This document shows positions 22,677-33,501 of a DNA stretch of 39,722 nucleotides, piece after piece. This DNA comes from Pelomyxa schiedti (taxonomy: Eukaryota; Evosea; Pelobiontida; Pelomyxidae). The stretch lies in contig JAHLWZ010000941.1 in the NCBI GenBank assembly GCA_020536535.1, positions 1 through 39,722 on the forward strand. The letters run 5' to 3'. How positions within the stretch are numbered: position 1 is the stretch's first letter; the number at the start of each line of letters is the position of its first letter. Below the pieces are notes generated by a model. The model saw only the letters and a list, made by a program, of their open reading frames with translations. It was not told where the DNA came from and ran no database searches. The translations under genes were made by a program, and so were the position numbers.

Positions 22677-23971
22677 TTATTGCTTTTTCTTATCTTTTGG
22701 TGTATGTTTGGTGGTTGGGTGGTAAGATAGTGCAATTATACTTGCGGGAACCACAACTGAACAGGCCAATAAGCACAATACACAGAGGCCGGAATTAGAT
22801 GTAACACCATGGCGTAGCAGGACCATTGAACCAGCGACAATCAAGTTCACCTGAACAACAAGTGAAGTACAGTAGAGAGAACAGGAATACAATCGGCTGA
22901 GCCCGTTGCCGGAAAACCACCAGCCCCACCATTGCCGTGACAACATTTTCCTTGGGCCTGTGGCAGAGTCTTCATATATAATTCCCAAAAATCGGCTTCC
23001 AAATGGCTGCCTCCAAACCGTTGCGCACATCAAGCAGTAAACAGCAGTAAAACACGGAAGCGGTGTCAAAAATGCCGGAGGGAGGACTACTCCCCGCAGA
23101 ACTGTCAGCGCGCAAAAGTCAATCTGCCACGCAATACATATTGCCGTGGAATTTCGCACTATAGTCCACAGCCATGACTGGTTTGTACTTGCCTGAATGA
23201 TGATACTCACCCCAATGAAAAGCAATACAAGTGCCAGCACGGTAATTACGACGTTGTGCTCGTACACCAGATTGCATATCACTCTAAAAACTGCGCGGGA
23301 GGCAAAAAGCCACAGGACTTCACTGCTATGTACCGTGCCCACATATCCTTCCTCCAAAAACGGGCACGCGGAACTGCTGAAATCTTGTATGGCTGCAGAA
23401 GTAGGTAGTTTAGTGACTTCCCACGCTTTTGGAGAAATAGTCATGAACGCAGCCCAGTTCTGGTCTCCAACAAATGAAGTTATAAAGAATGCCCAATCAG
23501 CTAGAGAAAGCACAGAGGGCTTCAAGAAAAGGAACCATGACACAGAGTGGCAAAACCACCTCAAGTCCTCTTGTGAGTGTTTGTCAAGGCCACTGAATTC
23601 TTTCCCTTCTCTGAGGATATACAGTCAGTAAAATGGCACCTTGGGTTTTTCCTTTTGGTTTTTCTTTAAAAAAAATGGAACCTTATGGAGATGAGTGCCT
23701 CCAAAATCCTATCTTCTAAAGACAAAGTCTCCATCTCGTCTTCCTCAGTGTCCCTCTCGTCACCAACAATCTCTGCCTCAGTCTCCCAACTCTCATGTGT
23801 CGTCATCTCCATCTCCCCGCCGCACGTTTCGGTCTCAATCTCGACCTCGGTCCCAGTCACAGTCCCATCCTCCAGCGTGCACGACACCAGTCTAAACATC
23901 AACACAAAAACAGCAGAGGCGGCGATAAGTACATTGTGGGTCGTGCATCGTCTCCTGGCGTGCGGCGTCAT
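22677..23971 (-). CDS. Multi-pass membrane protein with signal peptide and acidic N-terminal domain
   Basis: I do not recognise the family. The ATG at 23971 starts a likely signal peptide (hydrophobic core NVLIAASAVFVLMFRLVS). A short, strongly acidic, Thr/Glu-rich segment follows. One intron (acceptor near 23615) joins this exon to a long exon in which six or seven hydrophobic helices can be seen. Examples are NVVITVLALVLLFIGVSII, WLWTIVRNSTAICIAWQ, TPLPCFTAVYCLMCATVW, CSLYCTSLVVQVNLIVAGS and CVLCLLACSVVVPASIIAL. The C-terminus is short, basic and cytoplasmic by the positive-inside rule (TPKDKKKQ). Total length is about 420 residues. A seven-helix receptor-like topology is possible but no family motif was found. 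Confidence 0.65.
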
Positions 23972-24144
23972 TCGGCTCGTTCACAACGAAACAACAAAAA
24001 TTGGAATTGAAAATTAGAATAGAATGGACACAGAAACACGGCACACTACCCATCTTGTTATTTACACCACAACAAATGCAGAGTGGCGGGGAGCAAAATT
24101 AATCAGTACATGTACTGAGTGCCTGAAGGTTGGTTGGTTGGTTG

Positions 24145-24700
24145 TTACTCTTTGGCGGATGGATTTTGGATAACAATGAGAGTGTAGTCTTTGTCAGGTG
24201 CTATCATTATCTCGTCCTTTGTTGTCCGGATTCGCAGGAAGTTCAAATCATTCTGGGGATTGAAGTTATTTGGCAGTCACAGGATTAATACAAGCAAAAA
24301 ATGATGGAAAGCAGTGCTATGTGGGTTGGTTATTACCGTTGGATCAAGGGTCTTAACAGCCGTTCTTGCATTGATTGAGAGCTGTGATACAAGCCCGGCG
24401 TACAGTTGGGTTCTCGTATTGTCCAACGTCGTTCTAATTGGTATCCCACTGCTGTTTATAATTACAACTCCAATAACCCCTACATGAGTAAGAAATAAAA
24501 TACAAGAAGCCAACAACATCATAGGACGCCCAAAGCAAAACCAAAAAACACAAACAGTATTGCTGTCGTGGTGCATGAACGTGGAATAAATCCCATAATG
24601 TCACCTTTGTGAGACTCCACTCGTCGCAAAAGCTCCTCTACCTCCGACTGCGCGCCCCTATTAAGTTTACACACAAGAATGTAGCTACAAGACACACCAT
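24145..24700 (-). CDS. DYNLRB: Dynein light chain roadblock (DYNLRB/LC7)
   Basis: A 102-residue subunit of cytoplasmic or axonemal dynein, where it dimerises and binds the intermediate chains. The ATG at 24700 splices immediately (MV then [18 protein letters not shown]). The second coding block is [20 protein letters not shown] with [20 protein letters not shown]. The last exon is [20 protein letters not shown] and [12 protein letters not shown]. The order and spacing match animal roadblock proteins of 96 residues almost throughout, including the DPxNDLxFLRIR block. Three short introns are present. The gene lies 50 bp downstream of the stop of the surface-protein gene on the same strand, but has its own start and family-standard N-terminus. 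Confidence 0.95.
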
Positions 24701-24750
24701 TGAGTGAATGACTTGTGGGACTGCGCTTTTGCGCGGCACCGAAGCGTTTA

Positions 24751-26112
24751 TCACGACGAATAGTTAGGAATTAGCAAAGAACTTTGGAACCAAAAAAGTT
24801 TTTCGTGGCTATTTGTACAATAGGGAACCGGGTTCCTTAAGAAGCGTTCCTTAAACGGATTTCGTGGCGGCGCTGGAGGTAACACAAGCTTTTTGTGTGT
24901 CAAAGTTTGTGTGTGAGTAGTTCTTACACACATTAAAACTGCAACAAAGAGGGAAATTCCAATGGCACCAAAGACGCTGCAAAGAATTACAGCTAGCTGC
25001 CAGTCAGAACCTGAAAAGTATTGTAAGGACCCCTAAAACCAAGCAAAGGAGTAAGACTTTCAAAAATAGATAATCCCAGCTCTGGATCATGGTATAAGTC
25101 CCCTTGAAAGTGACTGTACATCACACCGTACACATGCTTTGTTGAACTGGACTCCCTGTCCAGTGCCATAACGGAGGACACCTGAGTGGAGTTGATTATC
25201 CAGCCAATGAGAAAAGTGGTAATCTTACCTCACCAGAAGTAGCCTGTGCTACTGGGTTCAAATAGAAGTAAGTGGATCCAAAGCGAAGGGCACTGGAGTT
25301 CCCAGTTCCAATGTCTAGTAAGGTTACATGTGGTAGTAAAGCAGCAACTTACCCTTTGAACTGCCAGCGAAAGCAAAATCAAAGCCCAGTTCAGCAGCAG
25401 AGTTGTTGCATAACCACCGGTATTTAGTTATTGATATGTCTATATTTATGTTTACAGTGAGGTAGAGAAAGAGTTTACAAACCAAACTTCATCATTGATA
25501 ATACAAGATCATTAGAACTATTTGAAGGGGGTGTTGTATGGTCATCCCAGAGCGTGTGGATGAAAGTAAGACGTTCAAAGTTACTCCCATTGACAGTGAT
25601 TTGAAAAGTTACATCAGTATTTCCTTCAGACTGGTCGCTTTGTGAGAGAGCTTCTGGATCAGTGGACACCCAGCCAGTTGGGAGCCCAATTTCAACGCAA
25701 GGTTCTACGGCTTGGCTGTCACTCAGCTCAGCCTCCAATATGCCAATGAGCGAGACAGTGTAACGTGTATCATCCACCTTCACATAGAGAGGGAAAAAAA
25801 ATCAGTAACAACATGCATCGACCACTACACTACTCACAGTGCCGTTCTCGGTAGTCCTCCAATATCTATACACAGGTGCAGTGTTCGTATCATATTCTAT
25901 GATAAAGGTAAATTCAAAAAAATAAGTAATGCAAACAGCAAAATAAGAAAAGTAGTGTGAGGCATATGGGCACCAAAGTGGATTCCCGACACAGTCAAGC
26001 AAGTCCAAGTTGGTGCACTGTACGAGCACGACATGGAAACAACAACAGGAATCCAAATCGCCACCGAAACCAATCCCACGCACACGCAAAGCCACGACCT
26101 CAAACACCCCAT
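24751..26112 (-). CDS. Single-pass (type I) membrane glycoprotein, family unknown
   Basis: Not recognised. The ATG at 26112 opens a signal peptide (MGCLRSWLCVCVGLVSVAIW). The ectodomain is spread over about five exons: EYDTNTAPVYRYWRTTENGT, DDTRYTVSLIGILEAEL, NTDVTFQITVNGSNFERL, TKYRWLCNNSAAELGFDF, FGSTYFYLNPVAQATSGE and STKHVYGVMYSHFQGDL. It contains several N-glycosylation sequons. A transmembrane helix follows (DWQLAVILCSVFGAIGISL), reached by an intron that ends at a TTTTCAG acceptor near 25015. The tail is basic, with a Pro-rich start (PPAPPRNPFKER). Length is about 330 residues. Function cannot be assigned. Confidence 0.65.
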
Positions 26113-26523
26113 CACGAGGCTATTCGAATTGGAATCGACTTTGTGATCAGGAAAAAAAAACCAACTACCCCACGAATCATGGGTTTTCACTTGTGAGGAA
26201 CGGGCCTACGAGTGATGGGAGTGGCATCGAGGGAGGTGTTCTTAACCAAGTCTGGGGAGATCTCATCCGACGCTGGGTGTTTCCTTTGAGGTTGATCAGA
26301 CAGAAGATTGCATTTGAAGTTCACCGACGCTGGTGGAAAGTACTGAACACCTTCCCCACAATCACATCACACGTCCGCACTAAAAATAAAATGCAGGCTC
26401 GGTTCTATACCTTGGCAAACCAAACCGAAGAGAACCGAAAAACAAAACCGACGTACCTACGTCCTTGGTGAGGGGAAAAAAAAAAACCCAATTTCAAGCA
26501 CGAAACGGATTGATTTGTAACCG
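26113..26523. promoter_or_regulatory. Divergent interval between two membrane-protein genes
   Basis: This 411-bp gap between start codons on opposite strands should hold both promoters. It contains a poly-A run near 26472. An open frame crosses it on the plus strand, but it overlaps the signal-peptide exon of the opposite gene and has no recognisable product. Confidence 0.35.
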
Positions 26524-27130
26524 ATGGGAGACGACTACAAACGCCAGACAGATGAAATCCCTTCCACTTCTGGTTCTACGTTGAACCCGTTGACACGGAA
26601 GCCACACACAAAAGAAATCCAGAGCCGCGGCATTTTGCGGCTCCCGAATGATTTGCGCGCTTTGATACTCTTAGTCCTTTGTGTTGGCATGGGTGTACTT
26701 GGTATCTTGTCATTCTTTTGCGGTGGAATTCTGAGGTAAAGCTGTCAATCTATCCGAAACAAACCCAACAAAAAACCTCATATTCCTACAGCTGGTTTGT
26801 CGCTATTGGCTCTATTGCCTGTGCAGTATTTGGTGTTATTGGTGCTTATCTTCAAAACGCCTTCTGCTTCTTTCTTGTACCATCCTCCCTGTTTCTTGCT
26901 AAAACCTTACTCCAACATTTCAGTGTATGGGTGGATTCATATGCATTTCGATTCTCTGCTTGATTTCATTGATATTCAATCATGGGAGTTATGAAATCGG
27001 CGTATATCTTTCTGATTGTTTTGTTGGGGTAAGTCCTTCCACATTACATACATGAAACACTAATGGTCCTTAGCTTGCCACCGCCTTTGTATGTTTTATG
27101 ATGAGGGGTTATTCTCTAAAACCCTGTTGA
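26524..27130 (+). CDS. Small tetraspan-like membrane protein
   Basis: The ATG at 26524 gives a hydrophilic N-terminus of about 45 residues (MGDDYKRQTDEIPSTS). Hydrophobic helices follow, split by introns: ALILLVLCVGMGVLGILSFF, then WFVAIGSIACAVFGVIGAY with LQNAFCFFL, then CMGGFICISILCLISLIF. A polar loop NHGSYEIGVYLSDCFVG leads into a last exon LATAFVCFMMRGYSLKPC. Three or four membrane spans in about 150 residues resemble small tetraspan proteins, but no tetraspanin CCG motif is visible. The last exon is uncertain: an alternative acceptor near 27290 would give a different short C-terminus. Confidence 0.6.
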
Positions 27131-27515
27131 TATCTTTGATTACCTTATTTTAAACACTACTAGTCTTAAAAATCAATCTCCAATTTAAAGGAGGATACTT
27201 TTGTGAAACAAACAAACCTTTGCTTCTCCATGCACCCGGGTGTGGACTGATGTTTTGCAATACACTTTTTTTTTGTGTGGTCTTTCAGCGTTCTGTATCG
27301 GAATTATCCTTGAAAGGTAGGGGCTGTCCTACAGTGCATTTTTGGAACTTTACCTTCCTTTTTCGCTATTCTGCTATCCCCCAAAACTAGCTTCTACATC
27401 GACGAACCTTCTATCTTTCCGATTTATATTCGCTGTCCACGGAAATTACACCTCATAAAAATAAAAAAGCACACAAAGAGACCCTTCAGAGGCCAAGTAG
27501 TCAGCAACAACAGCA
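27131..27515. other. Intergenic interval upstream of the arrestin-like gene
   Basis: AT-rich, no convincing gene. A TTTCAG acceptor near 27290 followed by a short open stretch (AFCIGIILER) may be an alternative last exon of the tetraspan-like gene. The rest should hold the arrestin promoter. Confidence 0.4.
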
Positions 27516-28989
27516 ATGTCAGCCCACGTAACCATCAAGGTATCAGGCAACGTCGACCACCACGCAGCCGAAGCCATGGGCCACGCCATGGGGCACGGCA
27601 TGGAGCACGCGATGGAGCACGCCATGGAGCACGCCGCGCACGACGCCATGCACGCCGCGGTCAACGTGACCGCCGCCGCGGCCGTCACCGCCGCCGTCGC
27701 CTCGGGCGCCCACGTCGACGTCCACCTGGGCGGCGGCCACGGGCCCCACGTGCACCTCGGCAAGGTCGAGGGCGACATCAGGCTGCTCATGAACAAGGGC
27801 TTCTACGTCGCCGGCGAGCGCGTCGAGGGCACCGTGGACATCACGCTCAGGACCCCGGCCCCGATGGGATCGTCCATCAAGATCAGGTGGAAAGGATTCG
27901 AGAGGACTCTGATTGAGAACACAATCGTCGACGCCTCCGGAGCCAAGCAGACAAACAAATACAAGGCAAGGGGAATCCATTAATATCATTATATTACGTG
28001 GTTATGTTATATTACGAATAATAGTATGTACAGAACTGTTTATGAGACCATAGCAATAATTAAAATTGTTCGCGATCAAATTTTTGACTGTTTTTCAGGA
28101 TGACCACACATTCTTCAAGGACGAGTCTGTTCTTTATAATATTGTTACCCCTATGATCCCTGGTCACTACAACTACCCGTTCTTCTATCAGCTCCCTGCA
28201 AATCTTCCTGGTGTTTTCTTTGATGAGCGCCGTGAGTGGGATAATGACAAAGTCAAGGCTGCCATTATGTACAAGGTACATCATTGATTTTGTCTTTGAA
28301 TTCAGTGTTTAATTCGATTCTCTAGGTAAAGGTCTGGCTTGATGTTCCCGGCAAGGACCTCAAGAGAACCGAAAAGATCACAATTAGTGAGGCCCTCTGC
28401 AAGACTCCCCAGGTAAACAACACCTTCATCATAAGTTTCTTTCTGACTCTACCTATTAAGCCTCTGCATGACAAGAAAGAGAAGGGATTCCTTCTGTCCA
28501 AGGGAAAACTGAAAATGGAGTACTGGATGACCAAGAACATTTTCTGCCCAGGGGAGGGCATTCCGATCAAAATCAAGGTTGACAACGAGAGCCACAAGAA
28601 GGTGAACCACATCAAAGTGAAGCTGATGCGTGATTTGGAAATCAAAGCCAAACACATGGTGAAGAGAATCACTGAGGAAATCTCTCGCGAAGCTTGGCCT
28701 GGTGTTGCCGAGAAGAGCGAAGTTGAGAACACCTTCAACTTCCCACTCAAGGCTACTGTTTTCCCAACGTAAGGATTCCCTCATCAATAACACCACAAAA
28801 ATCATATCTAACTACCTCAAATACAGAACCCATGGGCACCTTGTGGAGTGCAAGTACCACCTTGACCTCGAATGCGATGTTCCAATGGCTGTTGATCTTG
28901 AACACCACGTTCCCATCACCATTGTTCTCATGCCAACACTTGGTGTACCAATTAACCTCTATGCCACCTACACTCCTCATGGATGGTAA
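27516..28989 (+). CDS. Arrestin-like (alpha-arrestin/arrestin-domain) protein
   Basis: About 395 residues in five exons. The ATG at 27516 starts an extension of about 90 residues rich in His, Met and Ala, with repeated HAME units. The arrestin N-domain begins GDIRLLMNKGFYVAGERVEG and continues SSIKIRWKGFERTLIE, YNIVTPMIPGHYNYPFFYQL, LPGVFFDER and AAIMYKVKVWLDVPGKD. The C-domain has YWMTKNIFCPGEGIPIKIKV, NHIKVKLMRDLEIKAKH, THGHLVECKYHLDLECDV and HHVPITIVLMPTLGVP. This two-domain order is the classic arrestin fold, and a role as adaptor for receptor endocytosis or ubiquitination is likely. Intron 1 (27966-28098) begins with GC (AAG/GCAAGG) and is the longest in the gene. The first exon is extremely GC-rich compared with the later ones. 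Confidence 0.85.
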
Positions 28990-29074
28990 CACTACCCCGT
29001 GACTTTTTGTCCCAGATAATAGCAGCTTTTCTTTACTTCAAATTTTGATTCGTAGATGGAAAGGGGCTGAGAAA

Positions 29075-30986
29075 TTAGTGTCTTGAAGAATTTTTACTAC
29101 AGACATCGGTGATAGTGGTGGCAAATATAGAAAAGGTTTCTAGTGCAGAGGGTTCTCTCCTTGGAGTGGATCTACGTGAGTAGAGCCAGTATATTACAGC
29201 CAGAGTCCCGAGCAAAATATACACAATAGTTACAATAGGGTCCATTTGTGAAACTACAACAAGGCCAAGAAAGTAGCAAAAGCAGAGCCAGAATATTCTC
29301 CACGAGCTGGCAGCAGAAGAATCACTCGCCGGTGGTGTATCAAAGAGTTTCGGCGTCAGACGGAGAAAAGTGAACACCCCTGCTTTATAGTGATTCGCAT
29401 TTGTAATTATTCTATCAAAAGCGGCTTGATCATAGCACTCAAGAGCATTCTCTGCATCAAAAGTTTTCATTCCACAGGAATCGGCAGCCTCTCTGACTAG
29501 AAAAGATGGTTTTTATTAAAAGTAAAGAGGGAGAGTGAAGTACTTTCAGAAAGCAGCTTATCGGGGTCACTTCTGGCTTCCTGGCACCCCGCTTCCAACT
29601 CGGTTGTCTTTTCAAAACATGTAAAGATTAAACCCACACCCAGTTTCTGCATCATAGCCAAGAAGGGTTGGTAGCCGTGTGTGTATCTGAAGTGATCAGA
29701 TGATAGAAACAGTAAGTTCAGTCTCCATACCCTGCGGTAAGCTCCGCAGCATGTGACGCTGTTTTCTTAAGCCAATGTATTCCAGAGAGTTTTGCACAAA
29801 GTTTCACGTTTGTACCAGCGAATACCCTAACTAAGACAAGATTAAACAAATGCAGTTGTTTATTTAAGATAAAAACCTGCAGCTTGCAAGACATTGTCAC
29901 CATGGTCGATCAATTGGCGGGAATAATACTTCAAAAAGGTTTGGCCTGGTGGGCAATTCCAACCTTCGCTGAAAGAATTTAGGAAAAAATATTAAATTAG
30001 CAGTAGAAACCAGAAAAAGGCTACATTCTCTGGGGCAAAACTGTAGGGGCTCTCAATACTCGCCGCTGAAGAAAACGCCTCTCGAGGTGGAATTTTTACA
30101 CTTGCGGCAGCAGCTTTCTCCAGGAACACTTTGTCGTATGCCTGAAAAGCACCCACGCCAGGGTACTTCCAGCGGTCCAAGATATAACCAGGATATCTTA
30201 ATTCGCCACAGGGGCCAAGACCAACATGCACTTCCTTAATTACACTATAATAGGTGAGATGGACAAACCAACTCCGCGAAGAAAAAAGACCTTCCCAGCA
30301 GGCCCTCCTCAATCATCGCGTCCCGGAAAGCTTGCATGAAGTCCGAGTACATCTTCAGCCCAGTTTTCCAAAGAGGAGCAGGGGTTCCCTCCACAGGCAC
30401 TTGCAGATTGTCTGCTGATATAGATAGACACTCAGGATCCGCAGTTCCCCATGCATCCACAAAATAGAACCCCGCATTTGACCTGAGATTATTGGTGAAA
30501 TGGCGAAGATAAAATTTATCAGGTGCGGGGGGTGAGTCCCAGTAAAGAAACTAGAGGAAAAGAGGAAGCCGGGGGGGAAAAAAAATACAGAGGCGGGAGC
30601 CAAGTTGGCAGTGGGACCCTGACAGTGTCGCCGACGTTCATCCCACAGCCGTGGAATGACATGATGCACGCGACGTCGGCGGCGCCGCCGCGCGCCGCGC
30701 ACCTGACCGCACGCGCGACGCGGGAGAAGTCGTACTCGCCGGGCCTGCGCTCGCAGTCGCCCCACCACACGTCGAGGGACAGGCCGAGCGCCGCGGCGCG
30801 CGGGGAAGATGCGGCCAGGCGGTCGACCAGTACCTTGAGGGAGGCGCCCGTCCAGTCTGCAGAGTCCGCGGACACAGAGGCATCGAGTGGGGCCATTACG
30901 CGGAGGAAGACTGCACCGTCGCTGCTGGGTGGTATTGTGGGAGTCGCTACCCCCTGAGCTGTTTTGCCCAACGCCTGCTTGTCCAT
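29075..30986 (-). CDS. Beta-amylase (GH14) with C-terminal transmembrane hairpin
   Basis: A glycoside hydrolase family 14 enzyme that releases maltose from the non-reducing ends of starch or glycogen. The first in-frame ATG after an upstream stop is at 30986 ([11 protein letters not shown]). Motifs in order are [123 protein letters not shown] and [14 protein letters not shown]. Both catalytic glutamates are present, in GPCGELRYP and FTCFE. After the barrel comes a Ser-rich linker and two hydrophobic helices ([17 protein letters not shown] and [19 protein letters not shown]). A basic tail then ends at a stop at 29075. Ordinary beta-amylases lack these helices. The 5' coding part is very GC-rich. 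Confidence 0.9.
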
Positions 30987-31161
30987 AACACCTTGGAGAT
31001 TTTTTATGCTTTGTAAAGCCACGGCTGGGAGCGCTTTAAAAGCGGTTTTGTCCGCCAAGTTCCGGCCGAGCAAGTTCCGGGGTCGTGCAAGTTTGTTGAT
31101 TCAGGGAAAATGGAAAGCGAACGAACCTCATTCGAGTTCCCCCGCATTGATTATTTGATCG
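30987..31161. promoter_or_regulatory. Divergent promoter interval, beta-amylase / GKRP-like
   Basis: 175 bp between the two opposite start codons. Both flanking genes point to sugar metabolism, so shared control is plausible. No specific factor site was recognised. Confidence 0.4.
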
Positions 31162-33407
31162 ATGGCGTCAATTACCGAGAGCAAGAACCCACTCACGGGA
31201 GACATGGACGTGGTGTGCCGTCGCAGCCCTGCTGAATTTGTCACGTTGTTGAGGAACGTGGACCTCACCCAACTCTTTTCCCCTCCCACCCCCGGAGGCG
31301 ACCCCGTAGTCAACGCGACCACCGCCAACACCACCAATACAACCACGGACGTGGGTTATGTCGACGGCATTATGTCTCTCGCCTTCATCGATGCCATAGA
31401 CCGATTCGCCAGGGCCACGGCGGCGCCTCCCACAATTGCGACCGGAAGCAGCGACTGCGGTGGGAAAGGTCACGGCACTCTGGTGGTGTTTGGGGGTGCG
31501 GGCACAAGCGGGCGGCTGGCTTACTTGTGCGCCCATAATTTCCAGAGGGCGTTTGATGCTTGTGCCCCAGATCGAGGCTTTAAGCTGAGGTACCTTATTG
31601 CCGGCGGTGACAGGGCTCTCATTGGTTGGCTTAGCTCTCCTTCATTCTCTCGCTATTTTTCTATATCTATCCCCTTTTCTTCTAATAGACATTTCTCACT
31701 AATGGGAATCCAGCTTCACAGGAGAGTGCTGAGGACAATGCTTTGAAGGCTAGGGAAGAACTGCACTGCCTAATTGAGAAAGAAAATCCCCAGAAAGTAG
31801 TCTATGTGGGAATCACATGTGGTCTATCTGCCCCGTATGTTGCTGGACAGGTTAGTTTTTTCGTTCTCCGTCTATTGCTCTTGTCTCATTACACATATCT
31901 AACCAGGTCAAGTATTTACTGGAACTAGCAGACTCTCCTTCTGGGCATCCCGATTTTTTGTGCTCAATTCTTGGCTTTAATCACCCACACATGGCAAGGA
32001 AGATACCAATTACCGGGGTCACCTACACATTCTCAGATATTGTCACAGAGCTCCTATCACGCTCAACTGCTGGAGATGAAAGATTCCTTTTGCTGACCCC
32101 CATGTGACACTTTATTTTCTTTCCTTCCTTTTAAAGTAACATCCACAAAAAAGATATGGACCTGAGGCGCTTACAGGATCTACTCGCATGAAAGGTGGAA
32201 GTGCTACAAAGATTATTCTTGACACCATGATGACTCTAACTCTCTGCCATGTGAAAAGTGCCCCCCTTCCAAATCCACATCCCTTTAAAGTATTCCAGCA
32301 CACTGCTGAGCAAATATACACACCAGAAGCGATATCTGGTATTGCTTCAGGAATTTCATTGGTTGGTAGAACACTGAACTCCAGAGGGAAAGTGATTTAT
32401 TTGGCTGCATCATCCCTTGGATTAGTAACACTTATTGATGCATCAGAGTGTGTTCCAACATATGGTGCACACTGGGATGACGTACGTGCATTTGTGCCTG
32501 GTGGCTGGGGCACAGTGGGAAATGCAGAAGGAGACATGGCTTCCTGTGGGGAGTCGTACAAGATATCTATGGAGGATTTTACAGAAACCGTGGCTTCGAG
32601 CCTTACAGCTATGGATACAGTTATCATATTTGTTTGTGCGGATATTACACATATGGGAGCTCAATCTGTGCAAAAATTACAGGGAGCTCTTCACAGAACC
32701 TTACCCTCCAAAGCATCTGTGCTATCCTTTGTATTTGGCGCACAATCCGCCTATTCCCCGCAGCTTCAGGGCCTCGTTGATGACCTAAAAACGAGCACAG
32801 TATGCACTCCAATACCCCTGGATTTTCTGTTCGTTACACCACCGCCACCAACGGACTCGGAAGTTCTCATTCCGTCATACCTAGAATTCGCCGCCAAACT
32901 AGTGGCGAATGCGCTCACTACCGGTGGGTTCACTCTGGCAGGCAAGGTGTACCACAATATCATGATTGATCTAAGAGTAAGCAACGTAAAGCTGGTGTAT
33001 CGGGCTGTGGGCATCATTGAATCCCTCACAGGGGTATCCCGAGATATAGCTCAACAATCTCTCCTCCGCTGTGTATGTACCACACACCCCACTTACTCAT
33101 AATCATTATTAATTTCCCCGGTACCAAGCATTACTTTCTACTTCGCCTCCACCCCACTTAATATAAATTAGAATCCACACACCCAAAACCAACCCATTAC
33201 CATAAGATATACGAGATGGATGCAGTACCCGACCAAATTACACAGTCGCACCCCTCAGCACACGTGGAGGCAGTCAGGGGCAAGGACAAAATCGTGCCCC
33301 TGGCCGTGATACTGTCAGTGTGCAACACCCTCAGTCTCTCACAAGCCCAGGCCAAGCTAGCCGCCGAGCCTGTAGTCCGCTCTCTAATTGAATCCCTAAC
33401 AAGCTGA
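31162..33407 (+). CDS. Glucokinase regulatory protein-like (MurQ/GCKR family, two SIS domains)
   Basis: A protein of about 635 residues, close to the 625 of mammalian GKRP. GKRP binds fructose phosphates and inhibits glucokinase; bacterial relatives (MurQ) cleave MurNAc-6-phosphate. The ATG at 31162 starts MASITESKNPLTGDMDVV. SIS domain 1 has VVFGGAGTSGRLAYL, LRYLIAGGDRALIASQES, KVVYVGITCGLSAPYVAGQ and GPEALTGSTRMKGGSATKI. SIS domain 2 follows with VIYLAASSLGLVTLIDASEC, then a lid-like helical region ending VKLVYRAVGIIESLTGVSRD. The last exon (from about 33209) has AVPDQITQSHPSAHVEAV and ends SLIESLTS. The two-SIS layout and length favour GKRP over MurQ, but the sugar-phosphate specificity cannot be read. 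Four introns are present. Confidence 0.85.
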
Positions 33408-33501
33408 GGCCTAAACGGCGAGTACAAATCGGATAGAAAAAGAATTAGGTTTTTGTGCCACTTTCATCGCCGACAACTTTCGGCACCACAAAGTTGGTGC
33501 G

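Noticed and set aside
24145-26112. Fusion of the surface protein to dynein roadblock
   Set aside because: The surface-protein frame ends at 24751, and roadblock has its own ATG and a family-standard N-terminus 50 bp further on.
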